NCBI GenBank assembly: GCA_028287115.1
Contig: JAQBQF010000025.1
Span: forward strand, 1-51,005
Direction of reading: 5' to 3'
From: Myxococcales bacterium
Lineage (GTDB): Bacteria; Myxococcota_A; Polyangia; Haliangiales; Haliangiaceae
Length of the DNA stretch: 51,005 nt
Under the pieces are notes generated by a model. It was not told where the DNA came from. It searched no databases and worked only from the letters and a program-made list of their open reading frames with translations. The translations under genes were made by a program, and so were the position numbers. Below are positions 8,551-17,854 of the stretch, piece by piece. Numbering within the stretch: the stretch's first letter is position 1; each line of letters opens with the position of its first letter.

Positions 8551-11205
8551 TCATTCCAGCAGTGATGGCTGGCGCCCGATCGCCGCGTATGCCGCCGCGA
8601 CCGCGGCTTGCGGACCTCGCAACAGGATCGCAGCGTTCGAGAAATCGAGCGTTCGAAGGAACGGAGCGACACGATCGATCGTCAGCACGCGAGCTTCCTC
8701 GGCCGACGCAGGGGCCATGTCGCGGTCCGCGCCGATGTCTGCGTAGTCGACGAACCGATCCGCGAGTGCGTCTGCTCTCGTATCGACGGACAACAGTCGC
8801 GCCAGCACGTGCCGGCGTGCCGAAACGAACAGGGCGGCGGTCTCGTCACTCGGATCGCGCAGGCGCGCCAGTCGATCGCGAAGGAGAGCAAACACTTCCG
8901 AAGCGCGCTTCGCATCGACGTATCCGTCGAGCTCGATGGTGCTTGCGAGCCGAGCCTCGTGGAGCCGTGCGTGAATCCCGTAGCTCGCCGCGAGCTGCTC
9001 GCGTATGTCGGCGACCGCTTCATCGATCATTTCGGTTGCGACGAGTGACGCGATCCGGGCGGCGGGCGGTGCCGAAAAAGCGATGTTGACAGAGACCTGC
9101 GCGGTGTCGCGCGTTTGCGCGAAGGCCATCGCTCGCAGCACTGCGGGGCGGTTGTTGTGGCGAGGAGTCGCGGCGCCGGTCCATTCCGCGAAGTAGTAGT
9201 CGATCCAGCGGTCCGCATCTGCCGCGTCAAATCGGCCTGCGATGATCAGCGTCGCTCCGGCAGGCCGATAGTGCGCCGCGCGGAAATTCCTCATCGCATC
9301 CAAATTCGTGACCGCACGGTCCGCGTGGATCCATTGGCCCGCGTATCGGTAAGGATGATCGTCGCCGTACAACGCCAGGCGCCACACGTCATTTGCGCGG
9401 CGATCACTCACGTCGGAGCGCCGCGTCAGGTTCCTCCAGTTGATGACCTGGCGCGCCGATTCGGCCTCGTACGTACCTTCGCGGACCGTTTCATCAAGAC
9501 CTGCCAGGAGGAGGTCTAGGTTTGCGGCAAGTCCGCGTACCACGAGCTCCGTGTGATCGAGCTCGACCTTGCGTTCGATACGACCGCCGGCTTCGACGAA
9601 TCGCAACCTCAGCGCATCCGACGGAGCCGAGAGTGCCTCTGCAGCGATCATCGCGACCCCGCGCTGCGCGGTAGGCTCGTCGGCGGTGCCGGCGGGGAAC
9701 ACGAGGCGGATATCCACCGTCGGCATCGTCGATTGCGGAACCAGGACCACGCGCAGCCCGTTCGCGAGCGTCCGTTCGCGGATCGGATTCGCCTGCGCAT
9801 CGATCGCAACACTTGGCGCCGGGCGGCGCGCGTCCGCGGGATCCTCCGACTTTCGTCGTCGCGCCTCGCGAAACGTCGTGGTGAGCGAGCCACCGATCTG
9901 GGACGCCTGACGCGACGGCTTCAACGTCACGATCGTCGCAGCATCAGGGTCGAGCGCCGAGTGCATGAGGTCCTCGGCTGTGCTTCGGCTCATCGACATC
10001 AGGCCATGCACCACCTCATCGATCGACGCGCGCGCGTTGCTACCGGCAGCCACGTCTTCTGCGACGGCGAGGTCGCGATCGACGCTGTGATCGAGGCTCG
10101 CCGCAAACTCGTGAACCGCGGTGCTCTGCTCGTGCTCGTACAGCCCAGATCCAAACCACGGGCCCATCCGGGAAATCGCGTCCCTGATCCCGGCGAGCGC
10201 ATCCGACATCGTGATGTCGCTCGACGGTGCGACCGCAAGTGCAATGAGCCGAGCAGCACCGGACCCGAGCTCGAGCGTGGTCACGATCCCATTGACGCGC
10301 GAATCGACCAACGCTGCTGTCATCGACACGACCGCGCGAAGCTGCGCGCGCGGGGCCGCACCTTCCGGCATCGGCCACGCGAGGACGAGCCAAGCGCGGT
10401 CGACGGGCGCCTCGACCGTGATCTGCCGTCGGCCTGCGACCGGCGGAATCGTCGCTGGCCTGATGTCGGCGCGCGGAAGGCGCGCGAGCGTGCGATCGAT
10501 CAGGGGGCGCGCATCCGCCAACGCCACTCGCCCCGAGATCACGAGCACCGCATTGCTCGGCGCGTAGTGCGCGGCCGCAAATGCGCAGGCCTGGTCCTGC
10601 GTGACCGTGGCGATGGTGTCCGGCGTCGCTAACCTGCCCGCGAATGGATGTCCCTTCGCGAACACCGCGTCGTGCAACGCGGCATGCACGCGATCGGAAT
10701 CGTCGCGCTCGCGCAGCTCGTTGCGCACGATCTCCCGCTGGCGCGCGAACGAGGTCGCGGGGATCGCAGCGCACGCCTGTTCTATGCGTGCGGTCTCGAG
10801 CTCGAGGAGATCGCCTAGCTGCGGGGGCGCCGCATGCTCGGTGTAGATCGTGGCGTCGAGCGTCGTGTATCCGTTGAACCCGAGTGCGTGGGTCTCGAGG
10901 TAATCGAACAGCGCTTCGTCGCCACGGACGTGCTCGAACATCAAGTGTTCGACGAGATGCGCCGTCCCCTCTTGTCCCGGCGGGTCGTCGCTCGCACCGA
11001 CCCCGTACCGGAGCGAGACCGAAACCTCGTCGGACGCGGGTTCCGGAACCACGACGACGCGCAAGCCGTTTGGCAGCTCGACCTGTTCGACATCCAGCGC
11101 GATGGGCGTGTCGCGATGCGGAGCAGCGGGCCGTGGTGTCGACCAGCAGCCGGCGACTGCGACCGCGATACATAGCGGAGAGAGCCGGCGTTTACGCGAG
11201 GTCAC
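8551..11205 (-). CDS. M16 family zinc metallopeptidase, lipoprotein, two tandem halves
   Basis: An 884-residue inverzincin. The GTG at 11205 is preceded by GAGG (7-base spacing) and starts a lipoprotein signal MTSRKRRLSPLCIAVAVAGC; an upstream ATG at 11241 and TTG at 11247 are in frame but would leave a long polar N-terminus. The N-half carries the inverted zinc motif HLVEH (83-87) and the third ligand E163 in VRNELRE, with the usual ~76-residue spacing. The C-half (from about residue 480, NPIRERTLANGLRVVLVPQS) repeats the fold but lacks HxxEH, the normal catalytic/non-catalytic pairing. Expected to degrade peptides in the periplasm. Confidence 0.92.
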   Translation of the reverse strand: MTSRKRRLSPLCIAVAVAGCWSTPRPAAPHRDTPIALDVEQVELPNGLRVVVVPEPASDEVSVSLRYGVGASDDPPGQEGTAHLVEHLMFEHVRGDEALFDYLETHALGFNGYTTLDATIYTEHAAPPQLGDLLELETARIEQACAAIPATSFARQREIVRNELRERDDSDRVHAALHDAVFAKGHPFAGRLATPDTIATVTQDQACAFAAAHYAPSNAVLVISGRVALADARPLIDRTLARLPRADIRPATIPPVAGRRQITVEAPVDRAWLVLAWPMPEGAAPRAQLRAVVSMTAALVDSRVNGIVTTLELGSGAARLIALAVAPSSDITMSDALAGIRDAISRMGPWFGSGLYEHEQSTAVHEFAASLDHSVDRDLAVAEDVAAGSNARASIDEVVHGLMSMSRSTAEDLMHSALDPDAATIVTLKPSRQASQIGGSLTTTFREARRRKSEDPADARRPAPSVAIDAQANPIRERTLANGLRVVLVPQSTMPTVDIRLVFPAGTADEPTAQRGVAMIAAEALSAPSDALRLRFVEAGGRIERKVELDHTELVVRGLAANLDLLLAGLDETVREGTYEAESARQVINWRNLTRRSDVSDRRANDVWRLALYGDDHPYRYAGQWIHADRAVTNLDAMRNFRAAHYRPAGATLIIAGRFDAADADRWIDYYFAEWTGAATPRHNNRPAVLRAMAFAQTRDTAQVSVNIAFSAPPAARIASLVATEMIDEAVADIREQLAASYGIHARLHEARLASTIELDGYVDAKRASEVFALLRDRLARLRDPSDETAALFVSARRHVLARLLSVDTRADALADRFVDYADIGADRDMAPASAEEARVLTIDRVAPFLRTLDFSNAAILLRGPQAAVAAAYAAIGRQPSLLE

Positions 11206-11326
11206 CCGTGCGCCTCGAGCGATCAGGGGATGAGGCAGCATGGTCAACGAGCTTCTGTATCACGGCCTCGATCGGGAGAAGCCGACGCTGCCGCTGCGCC
11301 GCGTCGTGCCTGCTGCGGAAGTAACA

Positions 11327-13225
11327 TCACGATGCCGGCACGGCGGACGGCCGCGCATCTTCGGGGACGAGCTGCGAGAGCTGCCAGGTCTGGAGTCGCA
11401 GCGCGCGCTCGGCGTCGCCGTAGGCTCGGCGCAGCCGCCACACGAACGCGAGTGACGAGGCGATCACGACGGCGTGGGTCACCAACAGCAAGACCGCCGT
11501 CGGCGTTGCCGGCAGCTCGGTCATCATCGGCAGGATCTCGATGCGGCCGTTGCCGAACACGTAGGACGGCGGAATCACGCCGGTGAGCTGGAGGATCGCA
11601 GGCACGAGCACGACCGCGAGCGCGCCGACGATCACGCGTACACCACCGCGCTCGAAGCTCGCGAGGTAGCCGACGCCGGTCGCGATCACGATCCCGGGTA
11701 CGAGGACGAACGGGCCGAGCAAGACCTCACCGCTCGTCAGGGCGACGAGCGATGTGATCAGGTGGAACCACGGTAGCTGCAAGTCACGCGGCGGATGGCG
11801 GTGGTAGTAGAGCGTGACGAAGAACACCGCGGAGATCGCCGAAGCGCCGACGACGAACATCCACGGCGACCGAATGCCCATCCACAAGAGGAGCGGGATG
11901 TAGAGCAGGTACGTCGCCTGCGCGAACATGTGCGTGCGAGCGGCGAGCCGAAACGAGCGCAATGCGGCGTCGCGGCCGGCGACCTCGGCGAGTCGGGCGG
12001 CCTCGGGTGAAGGTTCGGTGAGTAGTCGGACCAGCAGCGTGCGCGCACGAGCGTTGGTCGGATCGAGGCCGAGGGCAACGGTGACCTCACGCAGCGCGGC
12101 GTTGCGCGCGTCGAGTGTCGCGCCGGGTGTCGCGACCGTGGCCGCGGCCTTGTCGGTGGCTCGAACGGCCAGCTCGCGGCGGCGAGCGAGATCGCGATCT
12201 CCGTCGAGAAAAGCCTCGATGGCGCGCGCCAGCGCCTCGGCGCTCGGCAGCCGTGCGGCAGGATCGAGGCGCGTTGCCATCTGACACAGCGCATCGAGCT
12301 CGGGCGGGACCTCGGGCGCAGACGACTGTTGTTGTGCGTGCTCGCGAGGGCTCGCACCGTCGATCGCGAGGGACTGACCGATCACCTGCGCGAGGCCTTC
12401 GCCGCGATTCATCCGGTCGAACGTGAGGATCTCGAACAGGATCGCGCCGAGCGCGTAGACGTCGGAACGGTCGCTCGGTTCGACGTTGGGCTCGAGAAGC
12501 TCGGGCGCGACGTAGCCCGGTGTTCCGAGCAGCGATCCGGTTTCGGTCTCCGGCCGCGGGGATGAATCGAGCAGCGAGGTCGACGTGCGCTCGTCCGGAT
12601 GTTGCATCGCCGCGACCTGTTGCGACACCCGGAGCACCGGCTCGTGATCGGCGACGATCGCCGCGAGGCCCCAGTCGAGCACGTAGACCTCGCCGAACGG
12701 CCCGAGCATGATGTTGTCGGGCTTGAGATCGCGATGGATCACGCCTCGCCGGTGCGCGTACTCGACGGTCATCGCGACGCTCGACAGCACCGTGAGCAGC
12801 CTGCGCCGCGTGAACCGCTGCTTGGTCGCGACGTCGCCGGCGCGAAGCTGCGTGATCACGGCCGCGAGGGACTCGCCGCGCACGTGCTTCATCGTGATGT
12901 AGGGCGTGCCGTCGCGCGTGCCGACGTCGTAGACGGGCACGACCGCAGGATGCTCGAGCTGGGATTGGATCCGAGCCTCGCGCGCGAAACGCCGCACCGC
13001 GATCCCGTCGGCCTCCGCATGCATCGTCTTCATCGCGATGCTCCGGCCAGTGGCGCGATCGACGTAGCTGCGCACCTCGCCCATGCCTCCCGCGCCGAGC
13101 ACCTTGCCTGCGACATAGCGATCGCGTTCGCCGGCCGCCACGAAAGGCGCGAGCTCGTCACCCTCGGTCAGCCCGCTCGTGATCGGCGCGGCCTCGCCGC
13201 TAGGCGCGTCGTTGCGCTCGGTCAT
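11327..13225 (-). CDS. Membrane-bound Ser/Thr protein kinase (PknB type)
   Basis: 632 residues from the ATG at 13225; an in-frame upstream start at 13264 exists but adds unlikely residues. N-terminal kinase domain at about 35-330: Gly-loop GAGGMGEV (44-51), AMK lysine K66, HRDLKPDN (164-171), metal-binding DWG (184-186, the Trp variant common in bacterial kinases), and an APE-equivalent TPGYVAPE. After a helical stretch (about 350-420) the C-terminus has about five hydrophobic segments (ATYLLYIPLLLWMGI, MFVVGASAISAVFFVTLYY, ITSLVALTSGEVLLGPFVLV and others), so the sensor part is membrane-embedded rather than periplasmic. It is the only gene on its strand here; the M16 gene starts 121 bases downstream. 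Confidence 0.92.
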   Translation of the reverse strand: MTERNDAPSGEAAPITSGLTEGDELAPFVAAGERDRYVAGKVLGAGGMGEVRSYVDRATGRSIAMKTMHAEADGIAVRRFAREARIQSQLEHPAVVPVYDVGTRDGTPYITMKHVRGESLAAVITQLRAGDVATKQRFTRRRLLTVLSSVAMTVEYAHRRGVIHRDLKPDNIMLGPFGEVYVLDWGLAAIVADHEPVLRVSQQVAAMQHPDERTSTSLLDSSPRPETETGSLLGTPGYVAPELLEPNVEPSDRSDVYALGAILFEILTFDRMNRGEGLAQVIGQSLAIDGASPREHAQQQSSAPEVPPELDALCQMATRLDPAARLPSAEALARAIEAFLDGDRDLARRRELAVRATDKAAATVATPGATLDARNAALREVTVALGLDPTNARARTLLVRLLTEPSPEAARLAEVAGRDAALRSFRLAARTHMFAQATYLLYIPLLLWMGIRSPWMFVVGASAISAVFFVTLYYHRHPPRDLQLPWFHLITSLVALTSGEVLLGPFVLVPGIVIATGVGYLASFERGGVRVIVGALAVVLVPAILQLTGVIPPSYVFGNGRIEILPMMTELPATPTAVLLLVTHAVVIASSLAFVWRLRRAYGDAERALRLQTWQLSQLVPEDARPSAVPAS

Positions 13226-13375
13226 CCGCGAACCATACGCGAACACGCACGCGCCGCTGAACACCGTTCTGCACTAACTCGGAGTGTCTCAGCGACTGCG
13301 ACCCTGATCCGGATCCCTCGCCTGGCAACGCCGACCCGCGGCCATTTCCGCGATAAGTACGACGCAGGTGCCTCG

Positions 13376-13714
13376 ATGAAGAAGCCGTTTTGGGCCTGCG
13401 CCCTGGTGACACTCCTCAGCGCCGGGGTGAGCGCCGGCTTTTCGGTCATGGGTCTGCTCGGAACGGAGGGGAGCGACAACTTCGCCGGCTATGCCGCTTC
13501 GCGAAGTATCGCGCTCCTGCTGGGCGTCCTGATCGCAACAGGTGTGCGTTCGCGCATCGGGATCGTCTTCCTCGGGATCGTCATGACGATGGTCCAAGCA
13601 CTCGACGGCGTCATCGGCGCGCTAGCGCACGATCCTTCGAAGACATTCGGGCCGCTGACTCTTGCCGTCCTGAACGGACTCGCCCTGCTCTGGCTTCGCC
13701 GAGAGTCGCCGTAG
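13376..13714 (+). CDS. Small four-helix membrane protein, unknown
   Basis: 112 residues from ATG 13376. Four hydrophobic helices: PFWACALVTLLSAGVSAGFS, SRSIALLLGVLIATGV, IGIVFLGIVMTMVQALDGVI and FGPLTLAVLNGLALLWL. The frame is open far upstream, but that part is antisense to the kinase. The start is divergent from the kinase, with about 150 bases for both promoters. Its 3' end overlaps by about 100 bases the convergent frame at 13611-14045. It resembles small DoxX/DUF4345-like integral proteins in size and topology only; no family call. Confidence 0.7.
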   Translation: MKKPFWACALVTLLSAGVSAGFSVMGLLGTEGSDNFAGYAASRSIALLLGVLIATGVRSRIGIVFLGIVMTMVQALDGVIGALAHDPSKTFGPLTLAVLNGLALLWLRRESP

Positions 13715-14045
13715 CGGCAGCGCGCATCCGAGCGCGCATCGTGGGATGGCTTCGCGCCCTCGATTCGATCGTGTGCGTGCCGAAGGGCGCAAGCCTGACG
13801 CGAATGGCTTCGAGCGATATCCGCACAAGGTCTTCGTCGAAGGTGATCGGGCGCTCGTAATCGAGGCGTGGCGCGTTGGACGCGTTCGCGACGATGGACG
13901 CGCACGCGCAGTCATCACCTGGTGCGCAGGCAAGATGGTTCAGCGCCTTCGCCGTAAAGAGACTCCACAGGAGTGCGAAGTGAAAAATCGCCTGCCTGTC
14001 AGGCTCCGGAAGGCTTGCGAGCCCGGTTCGTTCTGTTCTAGCCAT
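13611..14045 (-). pseudogene. Probable decaying gene for an unknown soluble protein
   Basis: A 144-codon frame from an ATG at 14045. The first ~85 residues look like a real helical protein (LPEPDRQAIFHFALLWSLF, TAKALNHLA, LDYERPITFDEDLVRISLEA), but the last ~40 are Arg/Ala low-complexity and run antisense into the neighbouring membrane gene. It seems to be the head of a gene whose tail has been lost or frameshifted. The opposite strand has an open frame at 13746-14090 that looks less protein-like. I do not recognise the family. Confidence 0.35.
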
Positions 14046-14445
14046 GCAACGGGATCCATGCCCGATCCCCGCGCGCGGACGTGCGGCTGACGCGCCAATC
14101 AGTTGCGTACTGAGACGCCGCCGCCCTCGAACCACGGTCCGCGTCCGTCGTCGCCGAACTCCAGGGGCCGAGCACTGGACGAGCCACACGCGATCCTGCT
14201 GATTTCACGTGGTGTCGTGATGCGTGGCCGCGGCTTGCGTTGGATCGCGTGGATGCGCGACGAAGCCCACGGAGATCATCGATCTGCCACACGAGCGCGT
14301 CGTGGCGTCGGCGTCACGAGCGACGAGGAGTTCCTGCGATCTGCCCGAGTTCGCCGGCGTCGCGACGCCATTCCGGCATTGCCGACGAAATCGACGGATG
14401 GCCGATCAAATTGACACCGTTCCTGGGCGCTGGTTAGCTCGCGCT
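14046..14445. other. Gap with no supported gene
   Basis: About 400 bases upstream of the exported protein at 14446. Short frames on both strands are Arg/Ser/Ala rich and show no family similarity. Together with the remnant at 13611-14045 this makes a 730-base stretch that looks like eroded coding DNA. Confidence 0.4.
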
Positions 14446-15435
14446 ATGAAGGCTCGCTACGTCCTTGGCGTCCTCGCGGTCGTGGCGGTCTGGCGGATGT
14501 GCTCAGCGCGCCACGACGCCAGCGCGGACCCGGATGGCCTCCAGGCGGGTGTGGTGCCCGGTGGCTTCATGTTCGCGATGGGCGACGACGTGATCGGCTA
14601 TCGCATCGCCGAGCTCGATCGCAACGGACACGAGGTGCGCGTCTTGCCCGTCGATCTGAAGCGTGACGCGCGCGTGGTTGGAACACCTAAGGGTAGCGCG
14701 ATCGGGTGGCTTGACCGCAAGCGGCTGAAGCTGGCGGCTCTCGATGCGGATGGCGGTTATGGCAACGCGACGACGTGGGGCAACAACGTGCGGCAGCTCT
14801 GCGAGGGTGCCGCGAGCAACGAGTACCGATTCGGCGTCGGGTTCGTCGAATCAGATGGTCGCGTGCGGATCGTCCACGGGCCTATGGGATCGACGCGCGT
14901 GCTCGCGGAGCCCGTCGTCACCAACGCCGCGCTGGCTGGCGCGTCGTGGTGCGGCGTCGCGTCGGCCGAGCAGAACATCGCTTTGTTCTGGCGCGAAGGC
15001 TCGCGGCTGCTTCTGAGTTTCTGCGGCCATGACGCATGCTCGGACGTCGTCGCGCGCGTGCCGATCGAGCGCGGCGAGCGCGTGGTCGGGTTCGGCTGCA
15101 TCCGCGACAGCTGCCTCGTCGCCGCCCGTGGCAAGCGCGGTGCGACACGACTGCTGCACGTTAGCGAGGACGGCCGCGTGACGGTCACGTCCCTAGACAC
15201 GGATCCCGACGTCGATCGGCCCGTCCGGATCGTCGGGGCAGGCCCGCGCGCGTTCGCGATGTCGTACTACGCCAAGGACGGATGGACGAAGGTGGTTCGG
15301 GTCACGATCGACGGCGCGCGTACCGAGCTTGACCGTGCCGGATCCCCGGGCTCACTGATCCTCGCGTGGGCGAATGGCAAGTTGCTCCTGGGCTTCGGAT
15401 CCGGCGCGACCCACGTGGTCGACCTGCAACCCTAG
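14446..15435 (+). CDS. Exported or membrane-anchored propeller-like protein of unknown function
   Basis: 329 residues from ATG 14446, where the text changes to a signal-anchor (MKARYVLGVLAVVAVWRMCS) after a non-coding-like stretch. The body contains repeated WD/propeller-like strands with G-W, G-F and R-V pairs (SAIGWLDRKRLKLAALDADG, YRFGVGFVESDGRVRIVHG, NIALFWREGSRLLLSFCGHD, LILAWANGKLLLGFGSG). Cys residues near 190-230 could form disulfides. Function unknown. It stands alone, and its 3' end overlaps the spurious tail of the DUF5677-like gene on the other strand. Confidence 0.7.
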   Translation: MKARYVLGVLAVVAVWRMCSARHDASADPDGLQAGVVPGGFMFAMGDDVIGYRIAELDRNGHEVRVLPVDLKRDARVVGTPKGSAIGWLDRKRLKLAALDADGGYGNATTWGNNVRQLCEGAASNEYRFGVGFVESDGRVRIVHGPMGSTRVLAEPVVTNAALAGASWCGVASAEQNIALFWREGSRLLLSFCGHDACSDVVARVPIERGERVVGFGCIRDSCLVAARGKRGATRLLHVSEDGRVTVTSLDTDPDVDRPVRIVGAGPRAFAMSYYAKDGWTKVVRVTIDGARTELDRAGSPGSLILAWANGKLLLGFGSGATHVVDLQP

Positions 15436-16264
15436 ACGGTCGCCGAATCATCGACCCACACGCGTCGGCCGCCGCCACCCATGGTAGCGCCGACGACGAT
15501 CCCTCCGCACGAGGACACGCCGCACCTGCCGGCGCCGCTCGTCGCGAAGCCGCCCGCGGAAGCGGTCGCACTGATCGGCGCGGGAGCGATCGGCTCGGGC
15601 GTTCTTCACACCCTGCGTCTATCGGCGCTAGCTCGATGGCGCGTGCATTGGGCTTGTCGGGACCGACGAGGATCTTGATCGGCCACACGGAGAGCCCCTC
15701 GGGAAGAACGTACTGCAGCGTCCCGAATCCACCGTGACTCGCGCCGCAGCCTTCGCGATAGCAAAGGTCGTAGTGGTGCACACGATTTGTGGCGATCGCG
15801 CGATCGCGAAGGTCGATGTCCTTGCCGTTCTGGTTCGGGCCTGCCCACTGCCGCGAGCCCCCGGCTAGCTGCTTCGCCTCCGTTGCGCGCTGCTTCCATT
15901 TCTGCAGGATCTCGGGAGCCGCCTTGCCGCCGTACAACACGCCGATCGCCTGCATGATCTTGTTGACGGAGACATCGTCGAACGTCGCGTACTGTTCGAA
16001 GCGCGCGACCGGATCATCGGCCGACATGATGTACGCGTGCTCAATATCCAGTTCGACGACGGTCCTGGCGACGCTCATAGCGTCTGCGAGGTGTCCGCTG
16101 CTGCAGAGAGAACAGCAGCTCGCGAGCGCTTGAGCGCTCCGCGCAAGGAACATCGCCGAGATCGCACCCGTTGGGGTCTTTCTGCCAGCGTCGATGGCTT
16201 GGAGGCCGAGCGCGATCGCAGACTTTGCCTGGTCGAACACTTCTTCGAGTGACTTCGAAGCCAT
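15302..16264 (-). CDS. DUF5677-like protein, probably truncated at its C-terminus
   Basis: A 320-codon frame from ATG 16264. Residues 1 to ~215 look like a real helical protein of the DUF5677 type: ALASCCSLCSSGHLADAMSV, ARTVVELDIEHAYIMSADDP, then the H/Y/S-H signature RVHHYDLCYREGCGASHGGF and a strand YVLPEGLSVWPIKILVGP. From about residue 218 (near base 15610) the sequence turns into Arg/Pro/Ala low-complexity and overlaps the 3' end of the gene at 14446-15435. I infer a deletion or recombination junction near 15600-15620, with the remaining ~100 codons being accidental readthrough. The function of DUF5677 is not established. Confidence 0.6.
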   Translation of the reverse strand: MASKSLEEVFDQAKSAIALGLQAIDAGRKTPTGAISAMFLARSAQALASCCSLCSSGHLADAMSVARTVVELDIEHAYIMSADDPVARFEQYATFDDVSVNKIMQAIGVLYGGKAAPEILQKWKQRATEAKQLAGGSRQWAGPNQNGKDIDLRDRAIATNRVHHYDLCYREGCGASHGGFGTLQYVLPEGLSVWPIKILVGPDKPNARAIELAPIDAGCEERPSRSLPRRSVRPLPRAASRRAAPAGAACPRAEGSSSALPWVAAADACGSMIRRPSRVAGRPRGSRRIRSPGATCHSPTRGSVSPGIRHGQARYARRRS

Positions 16265-16282
16265 CTTGCGAGGCTACTCGCC

Positions 16283-17854
16283 TTATGGAAGCGGCGCCAT
16301 CGACGGTACTTCGACGGTCAGCGTCTGCTCCACTGGTGCCGCAGACACATGTGCCGCCGCGCAATACACGCGCACGAGAGCGCGGTCGCCGCTGACGCGC
16401 TTCATGAGCTTCTTGTCATTCGGGCTCCACGCGAGGGGTATCGTGCACACCGTGTAGTCATCTGGCACGATGCCTTCGAATCGCGCGGGCCGACTCGGAT
16501 CGCCTTCCCAACGTGCGAACCCTTGCGCCTCCGGGAAGAGGCGCGCTGAGAGCTGCGCGTAGTTCTCGAATGTGACTGCGCCCCTGAACAGGAAGAGCAG
16601 CGCGCCAGCGACATCAGCGCCCGCCTTGGGTTTCACATCGACGGAGAGCTTGATGGTGCCGACAGGTATCTCGATCGTGACCTCAGTCTGCTTTCCCGCT
16701 TCGACCTCGACGGTCAGTTGATGCGACCGCCCCGTCTCGCTGAAATTGTGCACGCGGAGTGCGACGGGGCCAACGGGTAACCTGGACATCACGAACTCAC
16801 CGTCTTCGTTCGTGTTCGAAAAGCCGAACTCCGGCCACCCCGCTCCGATCATCGCGTTAGCGACGGGCTTTCCGTTCTGCGTCACCTTGCCCGCGATCGA
16901 GCCACAGTCGAGCAGCGTGAGCGTGATCGGTTGTGGATCTTGAGCTCCTGGCGGTATTGCCACGGGACGAGAACGTCCGTACGAAGAATGATCGGCTCCA
17001 ACGACGAGCGGCGATACGCCGAGTGCCTGGTTCTGAACTCCGCCGATGATCGCAAAGCCGCCGTCAGCATCGGTGAATGCTCCTGGCTGATCGAGGTCCG
17101 GCTCGTCGAACCGACCGCTTCCGCCAAAGACGCCGCCGATATGCCCGACCATGACCCTAGCTCCGGAGATGCCGCGTCCTGCAGTGTCAACAACCTTGCC
17201 TCTCAGCGTACGCCCTCTGTCTACCGTGATCGTCCCAGCGTCGGTGCTCTGCCCCGCGTCAACGCGAATATCAACCCTGTTCGCATCCAAGAAGCCGCGC
17301 CCGCTGATGTGCAACGCATAGGTGCCTGGCCTTACATCGCGAAGGTCGAAGTGCCCATGCTCGCCGGCCACCGCACCGTCTCTGTCGCCGCGTGGCTGCA
17401 CGTCGAGCTTGAAGTCATCCACAACTGCGCCGGTGTCGGCGAACGTGATCTTGCCCGTGATCCGGCCCGAGCGCGGCATCACGAGGCGCACAGCCTTGTC
17501 CCCGGTCTTCGCGATCGTCATGAACGACGACGTGTCCTGGCCGGTGACAAACTTTACTGCGTCGGCAGGAAATGGCGGTTGGTCAAAGCCGCCGGGCCAT
17601 ACACTGTATTCACCTGCCGGCAGGTCGGCGATCGTGAACTGGCCGCGTGCGTCCGTGTTCGTCGATGTTGCGGTCGAGCCATCGACACCGTTCGAGCTCA
17701 TGACGGCGGCGGGCATCCGACGGGCTGCAGCATTCACCAACACGTTGGCCACGGGCGTGCCAGCGTCATCGACGACAACACCACCAATCACGCCGGATCT
17801 CTGATCGGTTCGCTTGAGAGCTAGCTTTTGACCGCGCAGCTCTGGTTGGTCCAT
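16283..17854 (-). CDS. Carboxypeptidase-regulatory-like repeat protein, C-terminal part of a frameshifted gene
   Basis: 523 codons reading in a different frame from, and overlapping, the segment at 17766-18992. It contains about five Ig-like CarboxypepD_reg repeats, each opening with a G-x-V-x-D-x-x-G-x-P-V-A pattern: GVIGGVVVDDAGTPVANVLV, SGRITGKITFADTGAVVDD, GRTLRGKVVDTAGRGISGA, CGSIAGKVTQNGKPVANAMI, followed by a divergent C-terminal domain with two Cys. Such repeats form periplasmic or surface beta-sandwiches. There is no signal peptide or good start of its own; the first codon falls in mid-domain, so it is most likely the continuation of the upstream segment. Confidence 0.75.
   Translation of the reverse strand: MDQPELRGQKLALKRTDQRSGVIGGVVVDDAGTPVANVLVNAAARRMPAAVMSSNGVDGSTATSTNTDARGQFTIADLPAGEYSVWPGGFDQPPFPADAVKFVTGQDTSSFMTIAKTGDKAVRLVMPRSGRITGKITFADTGAVVDDFKLDVQPRGDRDGAVAGEHGHFDLRDVRPGTYALHISGRGFLDANRVDIRVDAGQSTDAGTITVDRGRTLRGKVVDTAGRGISGARVMVGHIGGVFGGSGRFDEPDLDQPGAFTDADGGFAIIGGVQNQALGVSPLVVGADHSSYGRSRPVAIPPGAQDPQPITLTLLDCGSIAGKVTQNGKPVANAMIGAGWPEFGFSNTNEDGEFVMSRLPVGPVALRVHNFSETGRSHQLTVEVEAGKQTEVTIEIPVGTIKLSVDVKPKAGADVAGALLFLFRGAVTFENYAQLSARLFPEAQGFARWEGDPSRPARFEGIVPDDYTVCTIPLAWSPNDKKLMKRVSGDRALVRVYCAAAHVSAAPVEQTLTVEVPSMAPLP

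Noticed and set aside
8551..9900. The C-terminal half of the M16 protein as a broken protease lacking HxxEH
   Set aside because: Two-domain M16 proteins normally have one inactive half; this is expected, not decay.
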